Shown: positions 52,052 to 64,000 of the stretch, piece by piece
Numbering within the stretch: the stretch's first letter is position 1
Layout: each line of letters starts with the position of its first letter
NCBI RefSeq assembly: GCF_000150275.1
Contig: NW_002060946.1
Coordinates: 1,879,454-1,943,453, forward strand
Length of the DNA: 64,000 nt
Source of the DNA: Trichoplax adhaerens
Lineage: Eukaryota > Placozoa > Uniplacotomia > Trichoplacea > Trichoplacidae
Reading direction: 5' to 3'
Program-made: the position numbers and the translations under genes
The notes under the pieces: model-generated
What the model was told of the DNA's origin: nothing
Database searches by the model: none
What the model saw: only the letters and a program-made list of their open reading frames with translations

Positions 52052-54701
52052 ATGGCCGATTCTCGAAGATATGAAAGAGGATCAGATAGAGATAAATATA
52101 GAAAAGAATCCTCCCGAAAAAATGAGTATAAGGACAGATCACCAAGCAGGAACAGAAGCGATAAACGAAGGTAGCCATCCAAATATTGCAGCAATAATTT
52201 TGCAATGTCAATATCGCTGTTCTAGTAATGTTTGCTGTAACCTGTTACTTATGTTTTGGGAACATATTTTAGAATGATTCACAAATAGGATTCATGCCAA
52301 TTACATATTTAATTGATTAATTATTAATCGTTGTAACATAACTTCAATCTATTTTGGTTCCCGTTGTTTTGAATGCCGAACTTGGTCAGATATCCAGATG
52401 AAGCAAGGAACTATCGTCATAAGGAAAGGAGAGACGAACGGGATAGTGAATCTCAAAGATTATCAGATAGTCATAAACATCAGCATTCGAATGATAGGAG
52501 ACAAAGAGATTCATACGAAGATAGAAGCTCTAGAAAGGACGATCGAAGGAGAAATAGAGATGATGAGCATAAACAGGTCGAAAATTAATAGCTATACAAT
52601 ATTAATTATAGTAAAAAGAATTTTGTAGTTCGAGTGGATTAGTAGTTTCCTTTTTGGACATGACTACGTAAATACGTGCCAGAAGTTTATAAAAGTGTTT
52701 CACACAACATGAATCACAGATATAATAATAAATTTAGCAGTTTATTCTGTAGAAGCATGATAGATTATTTTATTTTGAGGAATTAGCTGTAATTGTCTCC
52801 ACTCTACTATAAAGATAGAGACGCAATAGCGTAGATAAATATAGTAAATTAGTTGTATGGCTTGCAATTACTGCTAAGACGTTTTACTAAGAACTGCTAT
52901 TATACCTAAATCAGATTAGATGTGCTGTAAAATTCAAAGATTCTTTTTAGATTTAACTTTTGCTTTCCATTTTTGTAGAGAAATGATTATTCCAGAAATA
53001 GGGATGAAGCTGATCGTAAAAGGGAGGAATATAACGAAGGTAAATGTTTTGTGTATAGGATTTATATAATCGATTGTGTCTATGATTCTTGATGCTATGC
53101 ACTGGTAATAGACAGTGTTACCGAGTAGTTGGTGTAGTATTCTCTACTCTAATTACATAATTTTACTATAAAATTGGTCATGATTATGATACCACGTTAA
53201 AAGATTTTAGATATAAATAATCAGTTATCGAAATTCGATATTATGAATTAAAAGCGACTAGATTTACTATTATTTGGCAGATAGAACAGACAGAAAATTA
53301 GTATATGACTGCTTTTGTCGTGGTTTTAGCCGGTAATCATACCAGCAAATAATTTGCAGCAGTAATAATGAAAATATTTAGGACTGTTTTTGATGTTGCA
53401 GCTCGGCGTAAAAGGAGGAAGAGTGAAGAAAAAAATGACGAGTTAGTATATACGTATAATTTGTATCTTTTGATTCTGGTATGGCATTGGATAGTGTAAT
53501 ATTTTAAAATCTGTCCGGTATGATTCGTTAAAGCTTGGTTGAATACTTGTAATTTAATTTAGTTTTGGAAAACCTGTATCTGAATCAGAAACTGGCAAAG
53601 ATGATGAGGATAATGCTGCTACTGAGAAAGCAGAACCTGATTTTAAGCTTTCCGGCAACTTAGCAAAAGATACGAATACCTATAAAGTATGAATGTGACA
53701 TTGTTGAAAATCACGATATTTCAATTTTATTAACATTATGGGAACACATTTCATGTTAAGGGTGTAGTAATAAAATATAGTGAGCCGCCAGAAGCGAGGC
53801 AGCCGAAAACCAGATGGAGGCTATATGTATTTAAAGAGGATCAGTCACTGCGTAAGATTGAAGATGTTATTTTGTAGCACTAAATTCTGTGGATGACCGC
53901 CAGTATTGATAATACTCGAATGAAAGACAATACACTTCCTTAACACTGTGATATATTAATTTGCCTTTTATAGCAACTGTTTATATCCACCGACAAAGTG
54001 CTTTTCTGCTGGGTCGAGATAGAAGAGTAAGAAAAAATTCAGAATTTTAATAACTACTGAATCCACCGGCTTTTCCTAATTTTTATTATGCTCTCATTTC
54101 TTCTCTGCAGGTAGCCGATATTCCTATTGATCATCCTTCATGTTCGAGCCAACATGCTGTTATTCAATACCGATTAGTTGATGTAGAAAAGGAAGATGGA
54201 ACTCTTGGAAAGAAAGTGAAGTAAGTCCTATGGTTTGCTAACTTGCTGCTTGGTGTGATGATATTTTATGACTACAATTTTGTGCTTCTGTGAAGTTGTG
54301 ATAACGTATTTTGCTATCTCTAATTGTTCAATCTTTTTTTAGGCCATACATGATAGATCTAGAATCAACTAATGGAACATATGTGAATAATAACAGAATA
54401 GAGTCATCTCGTTATGTTGAACTGAAGGAAAAGGTAGTAATCCTACTATAATCACTTTACACCATAAATTTGTGATAATTGTAATTATACATCAATTAAG
54501 TGAAGTTTGCACTAAATGCTTTCCTGTATGGTAATTGTATTGAATTTAAAAAATTTACTTGGTATTCTGATTTCCGACTTATTAAACAAGGATATGGTGA
54601 AGTTTGGTTACAGTAGTAGAGAATATATCCTTCTTCACGAAAATTCACAGGATCAGCTTGACGAACCCGAAGCGGAAGAAAATACTGATGCTCAGGAATA
54701 A
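52052..54701 (+). CDS. SNIP1: SNIP1, FHA-domain nuclear/spliceosome-associated protein
   Basis: Ten exons join in phase to 328 residues: 52052-52170, 52390-52576, 52979-53039, 53402-53441, 53563-53686, 53761-53851, 53974-54026, 54111-54220, 54343-54433, 54591-54701. Residues 1 to about 140 are an Arg/Ser/Asp-rich disordered region typical of splicing-associated proteins. From about residue 178 the conserved block GVVIKYSEPPEAR, TRWRLYVF, then the FHA domain follows: YIHRQSAFLLGRDRR, ADIPIDHPSCSSQHAVIQYR, IDLESTNGTYVNNNRI, ELKEKDMVKFGYSSREYILL. The phosphothreonine-binding residues (GR, SxxH, NGT) are present. SNIP1 is known in the activated spliceosome RES complex and in SMAD/NF-kB transcription control and miRNA processing. 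The acidic C-terminus is short. The start is the first ATG in frame, and exon 1 ends at the strong donor AAG|GTAGCC. Introns run 74-402 nt. Confidence 0.95.
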
Positions 54702-54884
54702 TAATAAGTTTAATGTCCGCACTTGTATGAAATTTTTTTGTAAATCATCGTATCACTTTTTTATGAGAACCTTGAAGCTGCTAGTAGTTACTTTGTGCTA
54801 TATACTGTACATAGGTATATCTATTAATAATTTCTTGATGATGAATCGTCAATTTACAGTATTGCAAAGACATCTATGTGTATA

Positions 54885-54890
54885 AATAAA
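54885..54890 (+). promoter_or_regulatory. Polyadenylation signal for SNIP1
   Basis: A canonical aataaa lies 184 nt after the SNIP1 stop codon and is the first such hexamer downstream. Confidence 0.55.
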
Positions 54891-55167
54891 GAATTTACAA
54901 ATTTGTTCAATTAGCAAGTTGTTTGAACGTATGTACAGTATGTACATCATAATGAAATTAATAGCACACTTATCGACACATGGTGGATTATAATGATAAT
55001 TACATGTACAGTAGATGCATTACTGTACTACATAGAGTAACGCTGAGATCTGTAACATATCACAATATAGTATGCCATCTTGTTATTATGTAGTTTCTAG
55101 TTTATCCTAGAAGTAAACATACTCGTAGTGGTATCATATCGAATCAGTTGTGTCAAGTTTAGCTCCG

Positions 55168-55395
55168 TCAAAGTACGGTACGGTACGGTACTACTGCACT
55201 TGTTCTGGTACAGTACCAGTCTTTGCGTCCAGTGAAAAATACACAGTACAAATACAGTATAATGTACTGTACACTGTACGTTACGAAAGCTTTCAGAGCC
55301 CTCTCATGCGATAGTACACTGTACAGTACAGTAGTTACTAAGAGCGAATGATGAAGCACAGTAGTGTACTGTACTGTACCACGGTCAAAAGGTAG
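55168..55395. repeat. GTAC-motif cluster
   Basis: It includes acggtacggtacggtac, tggtacagtaccag and several gtactgtac/gtacagtac strings. The minus-strand open frame 55168-55410 is composed of the motif and is not called as a gene. Confidence 0.7.
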
Positions 55396-55466
55396 ATCAG
55401 AGAATAACAAGTGCGAAGGTCGTAACGTATCATATCGTGATGTCGTTCAAAGGCGAGGAAGATGCA

Positions 55467-55893
55467 CATTAATGGTCGCCATTAGAGTTGTAGTAAACTA
55501 CTTCAAGAGGTCTTTTAACACTTGATTTCTTCCAAGTCTTCTTTGAAAAATTCAACATTTTACTGTAGTTTTTTCGCTGACGTCTTTTAATGTAGTCTTA
55601 CCCATTGCTACGGTATTTTATTAAGGATACAATAGTGCCGTTATGTCATAGTAGTGACTGTAAGAAAAAAGAAATAGTCATTAAATAGTCGCCATTACAG
55701 TTGTAGTAAAACACTTCCAGAGGTCTTATAACGCTTGGTTTCTTTCAAGTCTTCTTTGAAAAATTCAACATTTTACTGTAGTCTTTTCGCTAACGTCTTT
55801 TAATGTAGTGTTACCCTTTACTACAGTATTTTATTAAGGATACAATAGTGCTGTTATATCATAGTAGTGACTGTAAGAAGAAAGAAATATTCA
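55467..55893. repeat. Two-copy tandem duplication of about 212 bp
   Basis: 55467-55678 and 55679-55893 align from cattaa(t/a)ggtcgccatta-type sequence through ttcaacattttactgtagt to catagtagtgactgtaagaa. Scattered differences suggest moderate age. No ORF is conserved between the copies. Confidence 0.85.
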
Positions 55894-56773
55894 CTGTCAA
55901 AGAATCCACCTACAAACCACAAACTTCGTTGGCTACGGATTGCAATAACCGACGACCAATATTTTCTTAATTCATAGTGGTGGTATAGGCTTGAAAATCA
56001 GTCTTTTTTCTCACTGTCTGCTCCCTCTGGTTTTATCGATTACATCGATTGCCCATCTGCATTGGAATCAAGGTATCTACTCTTTTTATCCTGATACACT
56101 TAAGGTAAAAATGCCATTGTTTAGAAAAGGAGTGGATGAATTTACTAGGGCATCGATTTGTTAATATTGAATATCTTTAAAGAATTTTCCACGTACTAGA
56201 TGCATGACTAGTACTTTTGAATATGCTACTCTAATGTAATGATAGAGGTAGATAGAATGGTCGACATAGATCGGTAAAACGATGCTGCGGTATTAATGTC
56301 CAATTGTTTGATAAAGTTATTCTTCTTGGCAGTACGTATTCATAATTAATCTGTTACTGTTATTAATGTTATTAATTAAATAGGAATTGATATAAGCACG
56401 AAAATGCTTGTTGACACGATCCTCTACATCCTTGTAAATTCCGTATCAAACAACTCTAAAATAGTAATATTTATGTGGTACATACGATCATCTCTTTCCT
56501 CTCTCGATATCTTATTTGAATTGATGTTTCGACATCATCTAACTTCACACATAATTTAAGTACTGTAATCTTGATTGTACACCAAAGGCATAGTATGTTA
56601 TCTACGGCAATGGAAAGTATAATGAAAGTAAAAGGATGCGTTTATTAGATAGATGACAATTTGTAACAAAATTACGGAATGTTAATGCGATATTTTCACT
56701 CTCATGTAGCAACGCCGCCAAATTTGATTAGAATTATTACTCGCCCTTGCGTGAATTCATCATTGCTGCTGCA

Positions 56774-59700
56774 ATGAATCGACAATTGAAATTAGTTTGG
56801 ATATTGTTATGGCTTATCCATATTATAAATTGCCAATCATTACCCCCACGTGGTGGATTGGTAGCACAAGTGCAGAAATGGGCTAGTGAGATTGAAAATG
56901 ATATGCTGACATTAACGGAGGATGTATTAATGGGTCAAAAAATTCAGCAAATGTTTGATTCATCGCCATATGAAATTCAGATCAAAGACGGTGACCAGAT
57001 TGCTAATGAAGTCCAAGATACTTTGGCTGATTATTTTGTCAAGCGAGAACAAGTATTAAATGTATGCATTACTATATTATTTATTTTTACCATCTTTAAA
57101 TAGAATTGACATTACATATCCATTTATATGGAGATTTATGCCTGTTGTACGTTGAGATTTTGCATTATTTTACTTTTTTTTGACTATAATCACCTATAAC
57201 AAAGACGTGGCTATCATAAACATAAATACAAAGCTCAAAAATGTCATCTTCCAAACGTGAATCCAATAGGAATGGATGATAATAATTATAATTATTGACC
57301 TTAACATATACTAGCTATACTAAGTAATATAATTACATTACTGTATTGTACTTGTACGATATACAATTGTGTACTGTAGGTGCTAGGTGGCAAGTAGTGT
57401 AATTAAGTGATTGACAGCAGCCATGATGGATCGACATATGGAAGTTGTATACAGTAGCTTTTACGTAGACAGCAAATACCAGTAATAAGGTCCAGTTTGC
57501 GAAGACATAACTTTAGCAAGGCAACGTATTATATTATTAGTAATAAAAGTTAGCTATTCAAGTCTCTACTAGTCTAGCACTTGACTTATTTTTGTTAAAT
57601 ACCCGTCGTTGCAGAGGTTGGATGCATCAATCGAAGTACATGTACATACGCGTATATATACAAAAGGAAACATTGATGCAATGCTACTACCGTTCTGTAT
57701 ATACTCATCACGATCAGGAAATACATTATCAGGCATCATATTAGAGACCCATCTCAAATACATATTAATTATAGTATATATAAATTGGTATCTCCGTCCA
57801 ATTGTAAATAGTCTATGCAAAATAGTTTATTAACGATTGATGATGATTCGATTGAGTTTGAAACATATCTATTCAGTTAATTTATCTGCAATACGAACTT
57901 TTAAAAATTAGTAAATAATGATCAGTAACTCTTTTTATTAAGTTGTTAATTTATATACTTACCAATATCGTAGGATGTTTCAAAAGCGGCCGTAAATGCG
58001 TATGACGATTTTTATTTAAAAAACATGGGATCATTATTACCCAAGCAATTACAGAATTTGAGTTTTGATGTTTACTTCGATTCGGATATTCCTTCCAGAT
58101 ATCCGGAACCATTAACTTATGATACGTAAGTAAATCAATCTCATTTCTGATAAAATTATGGCAGAATGTACAATTTCATTGATTTTGCCCTTTATCGTAA
58201 TTAAACTGCTGATATGCGCTAGGCTAGAGTTTTTACAATATCATGTACATACTTTTACAACTATGTGTTATACTATTTACTGCAGTATTTTATTATTATT
58301 AATAGACTATTTTGTAACGATAGATAATGTAAAATGTATTTTAATCATCTCGTAGGCGGTACTTTCAAAAAGTGAATGCTACACGCGGATGTGTTAAAAT
58401 CTCTGATCAAGTGGACCGTAATTCCAAGGATATCATAGAAACAGTAGCTTGGACATCTGAGATTAATAAACAATATATTGCAAATTTAAAGAAAGATAAC
58501 TACTTAAAGTAATGACATTCAAATGAACGTACAGTATCTTGTATTGCGACCGTTGAAATACTGTAATTCATCCAAACAAACATTTCGTATGACATTTTTA
58601 TATTTTGTGTTAGGTGGCAATACTTTGGTTCCAAATTTGGTTTGTCCTATACTTTTCCCGGTAGACCCTGGACTACAAATTTTGTTGGTTTTACTAAGGA
58701 TTACGATCCAAGACTTCGACCCTGGTACATTGCTGCTACTTCAGGTCCTAAAGACGTAGTCATTGTTATTGACTGCGGCTTATCAATGCAAGGGAATAGA
58801 TTTAAGATTGCGAAATCGGTAGCTAAAACGGTGTTAGCAACTTTAACAAGGAACGATTATGTAAATATTGTTTGTACAAGATTTAGCCATTGGGATGAGA
58901 CTGGAAAGTAAGTTTTATATTCAATAATAATCTGTGATCAAAGTGGATCTACTCACTTAAGATGTACTTTTGCATTATTAGATGGCATTTCTACGAAACA
59001 ACGGTTTTAGGATGTTACAAAGATCAACTTATTCCTGCTTCATTGACGAATCGAAAAAGTTTATCTAATGCCATTGATAATTTAAAAGCAGGAGGAACTA
59101 GCGAAATGAAGTAAGCTCGATAGAAGATTTGTTTCATCTAAGACTACATTAAAGGGATCTAATTTATTTCTGCAATGTCTTGCTACTATAGGAAAGGATT
59201 TCAGAAAGCCTTTAAATTATTACGCGGTTCACATCGTACAGGCTGTCAGAGTATAATGATCGTAATTACCGATGGTGAAAAAACCGACGGACCAAAAGTA
59301 AGGTGTAGTCCAGGTTATTACACTCGTAGTGGATTTGTGCCCGGCCCAATATGCCGTTATGATTGGGAAAAAGTTGTTGAAGAAATCAAAGCACAAAATA
59401 AAATTACTAACCCAAAAGTTAGTTGTCACCTTTCTTTATTTAAAATGAAATTTTTTCAACATTAATTAATTTAAAATAATGAAACATATACTGTATATCT
59501 ATTTCATAATTAAGTACTGTATATTTATAGGCGAGAATTTTCTCTTACCTTACTGCCAGCAAAGAAGAATCTTTTGCTGGCGAGATCGCTTGTTCTAACC
59601 AAGGGGTTATGGTAAGGCTGGACAATACAGAACATTTAATATCAAATATGCAGGTATTATTATTATCTATATTGGACTCTTAACTACTTCAATCTCTTGT

Positions 59701-62700
59701 TGAGGACTTATACGCTACCGTAAAGATTCTTAATAAGGAAATTTTTTTAGCATTACTACAATTACCTAGCCAGTAGCAGCTTTCACAATCAGATTACATG
59801 GACTGCACCGTATCTTGATGCTTCTGGTTTAGGTTTAACTGTTACTTTGGCTAGTTTAGTAACCTCGGGACGTAATGAAAATAATGAGTATGTGAAGCTA
59901 ATGTTTAGTAATAAGGATCTTATTTCTAGATACAAGAAATTATTTTAAATCGATCTTAAACACGTTAAAATTATCATCTTCAATTACAAATATACCTTTA
60001 GTAATAGAATTATCCTGTAACTTTAAATCTTACTGAAATAGGACATTAGGTGTCGCTGGCATTGATGTTACCCTTGCGGAGATAGAAGACTTATTACAGC
60101 GCTATGAATGGGGTACAGTTTACTCATTTTTGATTAATACCGATGGAGAAGCGATTTTTCATCCTAGACTTAAACCTTCATCAGAGGTAAATTTTACGAT
60201 AGTAAACTTTGGTGTGATTGAGAGCGCTATGTTCAGGAATTTCGTTATCTATCTTTGTAGCTCGTTGACGATCCAATCTTTGTTTCGATTGATCAATTGG
60301 AAATGAGTCATGGGAGACCTAAAAATTTTACTGAAGTTAGAAGCGAAATGCAAGAAGGCAAATCCGGTCGTGCACACTTTTCGAACTGCATTCGAGGAAT
60401 TCCGAAAGGAGATTACGAAGATGGCGTTGACATTTTACAAGTTCCCTGTACATACTATTATCGTGGTATTACTGGTTCCACGTACTCGTTTGCTTTTAAT
60501 CTTGCCGATTCCGATAAACAAGATCGATACCTAGACAACATAAATAAATCTATTACATTGCCAACAAATTTTTTCACTGCTTTATACGATTATGACACTA
60601 TATATGCTAAAGAGCGATTACCGGACACCTATGAGCAGTTAGATGTGCAGCGTAACAACGCACAGTATAATGTTCCGATAACATTTGTACATTCTACATT
60701 TACATTAGCTCCACGATCTTATTGTGAGCCCAGTAAATATTTTCTTGAAGGGAATAGTACGCTAATAACATTAGCAGCTCATTTGTTTGCAAACTCACGA
60801 GAAGTTGATAATAAAACCTGCTTAAATGGTGCGAATTATAAACGTGGTGTTAGGTGAGAAATGTTCATTATATTAGCTATAGTTTTAATGTTGAAAATGT
60901 TAAGACCGTTATCTTGTACACTTTATTTTTAGAGCGGCAATACAATTGACTTCCTTATTAGAACGGGACTGGAAGCTAAAATTAGGATCAGTATTAAGAC
61001 AGGCTGTTAAGTGGGTGTATATTGGACTACGCAATGGAGTATTTAGAAGCTATCCCGGTCATATTGTTCGCAAAGGTTACGACCCTGTCAAGTTAGTAAC
61101 AGTGATAGTTATGATAGTTACCTACACTATCGATTTTTTTCTTATCTAGCGTCTTTAATTGTCGTAATATTTTGCTGTAGGCGTCCTTGGTATTTGAGGT
61201 CTTTAACAAATCCGACGAAGATTGCTATATCAACTGCATATTTAGATTCGGCGGGGCTTGGCAAAGTGATTACGATCTCCAAGGCGGTTCAGGAAGGGAT
61301 ATTCGAAATTTCGAATGATACCCTTTGCAATACTGAACAAATTGGTAACCTACCAGCGGGATGTCCATGTACTGTTAATACCGATTGTTCCTCTAAAATA
61401 TGCTATAATACCTCAACGAACTCTGATCCCCGAATTGTGCAGAGGTAGGATACACAATATCGCTTACTGGATTTTGATATACTAAGACTTTGTAAATTAT
61501 TTCTAATCATTTAAGTACTAAGTAATCTTTGCATTTGCTCCTTAGATGTGGAAGAGAGAACGTAGAAGCTGTCATAGCAATGGATATTCTATATAGTGAC
61601 TATTATTATCGTATCCTCAACAAGCTTAAATCTGGCGAAAAAGCATGTGAGGTGGAATATCAATGTCCGACAAATCCTAGCAAAATTTGTATTACCAGGT
61701 CTGTATTAGATAAAACAAAAATATTTTCGGTAGCTATCAAATAATATATATTTGTATAGATTTTATTGAGGTAATGGTGTACTCTGTATATTTTTAACGA
61801 AATTGCTATCACCTTTACTATTGTTTTTAGATGTTACCTTATTGATAATGTTGCAAATATTGTAACTGCAAAAGAATTCTTAACGGACAGTCAATATGAC
61901 GAAGCACAGTACAATCGTGTTACACTGTCACTAAAACAGCCAGAAGTCATGAGTAAATTGGTTCATAAGTTTCGTGTTTTTCAACGTCGTGAAAATATCG
62001 ATTATCAAGGCACCTGTAAGATTTCGGACACTTCTACTTCTCGCGTAAGTTCTTATCTATGTCGGGTATAGCTCTTAAATAGAAACCTGATTTGTTATTG
62101 ATACATCTTTACAATATTTTACGTTCACGAACATTATAACAGGTTGTTTTTAAACAAAATGTGAATAAGAGTTGGCGAGGATTTAGTGATGATATCCCTA
62201 ACCAAGGACCTTTTCCACCCTTTCAAAATGATTACGGTTGTATTCAAGACGTTATAGGTTATGAGGCCCATCCAGAAAACTTAGGTATGTCGAAGTAAAA
62301 AATGTAATAATTTTTGACCTTTATATATTTTGTAATTTGAACGTATTTTATGAATACCAGGCCAAAACCGAATGCTGTATGATTACTTCAGTGGTCCGTG
62401 TTCTGAAGGATTTTTCTACTTCATCCAGTTACCTCGAACCAATTTATTTTTATTAGTAGTTGAAAATTATTTACAACACGACACTTATTTCAATATAAAC
62501 TGTCATATAGCGCGCAGGTTAGTTTTCAGTGAAATCCTTGCATTAATCAGAATATTGTAGAAATTCATGCTTCATAATTATTTTCATTTTTCAATAATAG
62601 GGTAACCGCTGCCGGTTCGTTTGAATTAAAGAATGGAACTTGTCAGAATTCCTTATCATTTTATACCAAAAAGCCAATTTGTCCTACAATTCGTAAAGTC

Positions 62701-62802
62701 TTGATACCATGCTCATTCAACGCGGGCCATACAATTTCATCAATTAACATATATTATACGCTAGTAATAGCTACAATTGTATCTATTATCCATATGATAT
62801 AA
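56774..62802 (+). CDS. CACNA2D: Voltage-gated calcium channel alpha2/delta subunit
   Basis: Eighteen exons join in phase to 1183 residues: 56774-57061, 57615-57635, 57974-58125, 58356-58508, 58614-58907, 58982-59110, 59192-59417, 59531-59653, 59751-59887, 60042-60186, 60261-60853, 60933-61091, 61181-61444, 61546-61698, 61831-62044, 62143-62284, 62361-62517, 62601-62802. Order: signal peptide (1 to about 22); VWA N-terminal region with SRYPEPLTYDTRYF; the family hallmark WQYFGS (206-211); YDPRLRPWYIAATSGPKDVV; VWA domain with MIDAS-like D258-C-G-L-S262, T342 and ITDGE (D373); Cache-type regions (about 463-556 and 807-840, RPWYLRSL); a Cys-rich C-terminal ectodomain; and a 17-residue hydrophobic end fitting GPI or membrane attachment. 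The protein would traffic and modulate CaV1/CaV2 channels at the cell surface. The MIDAS has Gly where DxSxS has its first Ser. The start at 56774 is preferred because the signal peptide begins there. Confidence 0.95.
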
Positions 62803-62913
62803 TAATGTTACTATAACATATACTACAGTACATGATTGGTTTACTGTTACAAACAAATTGCATGTAATCAGCTTAGCATACTTGATAACGTTATTTTCCT
62901 ATTTAGAGTTTAC

Positions 62914-62919
62914 AATAAA
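62914..62919 (+). promoter_or_regulatory. Polyadenylation signal for the alpha2/delta gene
   Basis: A canonical aataaa lies 112 nt after the stop codon and is the first downstream of it. Confidence 0.55.
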
Positions 62920-63361
62920 TATAATTGGGTAATCTTAAAGATTTGGTTTGTATTTAAACTATAATGTAAGGAAAAGTATCATCAATCGTAACTCCTTAAT
63001 TGTTCATAAATTATAAACATATTGATGCATTATTGATATTAACAGTGTAATTAAGGTTATCTTATGATCGCTTAGCCCTCCCTCTTTTAAATTTGTCTCA
63101 CGAAAGGTATTAAAACTTGCGACAATTGTAAATAAAATGATTTTAACCCAGTTTTGGGAGAATTCCTTTACCATATTTGTTGCATAGGACATTTTCTGAG
63201 TATCTATTTACCTTTATAATTTTATTTTATATTGGTGTCTTCTTCATAGACATTACAATTAGATGACAACGTGACAAAGTAGACCACTATACAATAATAT
63301 TCTCAGTAATATCAGAAAAACAAAAACCGGACTTAGCCAAATGATGAAATAGTATTATATT

Positions 63362-63781
63362 CTCAGTATCATATGCCTTCTCTCGATTCTAGCTATGTTC
63401 ATTAGTAAAATTTTAAGTCATAATGAAGCTAATGATTTCTGTCAACGGATTGTAGATAATTATGAAGGTAAGATAGTAATATAATATAATACACGTAAAT
63501 GTATTGAGTGCAAACAAGTTATGATATCTTGTCATTAATGGTTAAAAATCACTAATTAATTATCTGCTTCTTAATAAGTCAGAAATTAACGGTGTCGGCA
63601 TTTAATTAAATATAATTAATATACTATGTAAAATTATGTATAAGGTTAAAGTCAACGAAAAGTTAATCGAAAGAATAAGAAGAGTTTTGTGGAGCTCCAC
63701 ACCATTCCTGGAGGAATTGTCGAACATTTTGGCATTCAGTGTTATACGGAAGCTGAAATATATTTAAGAGAATACTTTTAG
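63362..63781 (+). CDS. Candidate small secreted peptide, insulin-A-chain-like end
   Basis: Two putative exons join in phase: 63362-63467 (donor GAAG|GTAAGA) and 63663-63781 (acceptor aaaag, stop at 63779-63781). Exon one opens with a hydrophobic run (LSIICLLSILAMF) resembling a signal peptide but without an upstream in-frame ATG, so an earlier exon or another start is needed. It is followed by a segment with one Cys (NDFCQRIVDNYE). Exon two has a basic stretch (NRKNKK) that could be a processing site, then ends PGGIVEHFGIQCYTEAEIY and LREYF. G-I-V-E followed by a Cys and a Tyr-rich helix recalls an insulin A chain. However, only one Cys is present instead of four, so a functional insulin fold is doubtful. 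It may be a divergent peptide, a relic or chance. Confidence 0.22.
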
Positions 63782-64000
63782 CTTATTTATACTGTGTATA
63801 AGAAATGAGAGTACCTTATAGTAATTGAACTGATTCGATACCTTGGCTGATGTAACAAATTTATTCCAATCATCTTTGTTTGCGGCTTTACCAGGTTTCT
63901 TAAAATCAATTTTATTTTGTAACACAGGATAGCCTATGCAGCAATAATAGAATTGGAAGGTTTATGCTTTTATGCTCTTATAACTAATCTAGCAAATATC

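Noticed and set aside
51586-52194. 202-codon minus-strand open frame
   Set aside because: It is largely antisense to SNIP1 exon 1 and its upstream region, with no domain; the SNIP1 reading is certain.

Overview
The window looks like nuclear DNA of an early-branching animal. It is AT-rich, bacterial-style operons are absent, and coding information sits in many short exons with canonical GT/AG introns. Four multi-exon genes can be rebuilt exon by exon with consistent reading phase: the rRNA-processing factor UTP23, an FSIP1-like coiled-coil protein, the FHA-domain protein SNIP1 and a voltage-gated calcium channel alpha2/delta subunit. An alpha2/delta subunit, FSIP1 and BH3-like peptides together indicate a metazoan. 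Compact genes with small introns and high AT fit a placozoan (Trichoplax-like) genome, but that assignment is inference.

Layout. 1-11.5 kb is AT-rich with no gene I can support. At 11.58 kb lies a small intronless gene for a tail-anchored peptide with a near-canonical BH3 motif. 17-20.2 kb is packed with short GTACAGTAC/GTACTGTAC palindromes and ends just before a second, paralogous BH3 ORF at 20.47 kb. 21-32 kb is again gene-poor, with a p53-site-like sequence and a foldback element. UTP23 lies on the minus strand at 32.3-34.4 kb. 34.8-45.2 kb is a mosaic of foldback (MITE-like) elements and a roughly 2 kb duplicated segment, each copy of which carries a short ORF with a BH3-like core (37.70 and 43.52 kb). 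FSIP1 (minus) is at 46.7-50.8 kb, SNIP1 (plus) at 52.05-54.70 kb and the alpha2/delta gene (plus) at 56.8-62.8 kb. A possible small secreted peptide gene closes the window at 63.4-63.8 kb.

The most interesting signal is the run of four BH3-like ORFs on one strand within 32 kb. The first two share a signature outside the minimal BH3 core, so they look like paralogues. The last two sit in a recent duplication and differ mostly at amino-acid-changing positions. If expressed, they would be candidate BH3-only regulators of Bcl-2 family proteins. I recall none being described from such animals, but I could not check this. UTP23, FSIP1, SNIP1 and alpha2/delta are ordinary unrelated genes, and I see no functional link between them and the BH3-like ORFs.
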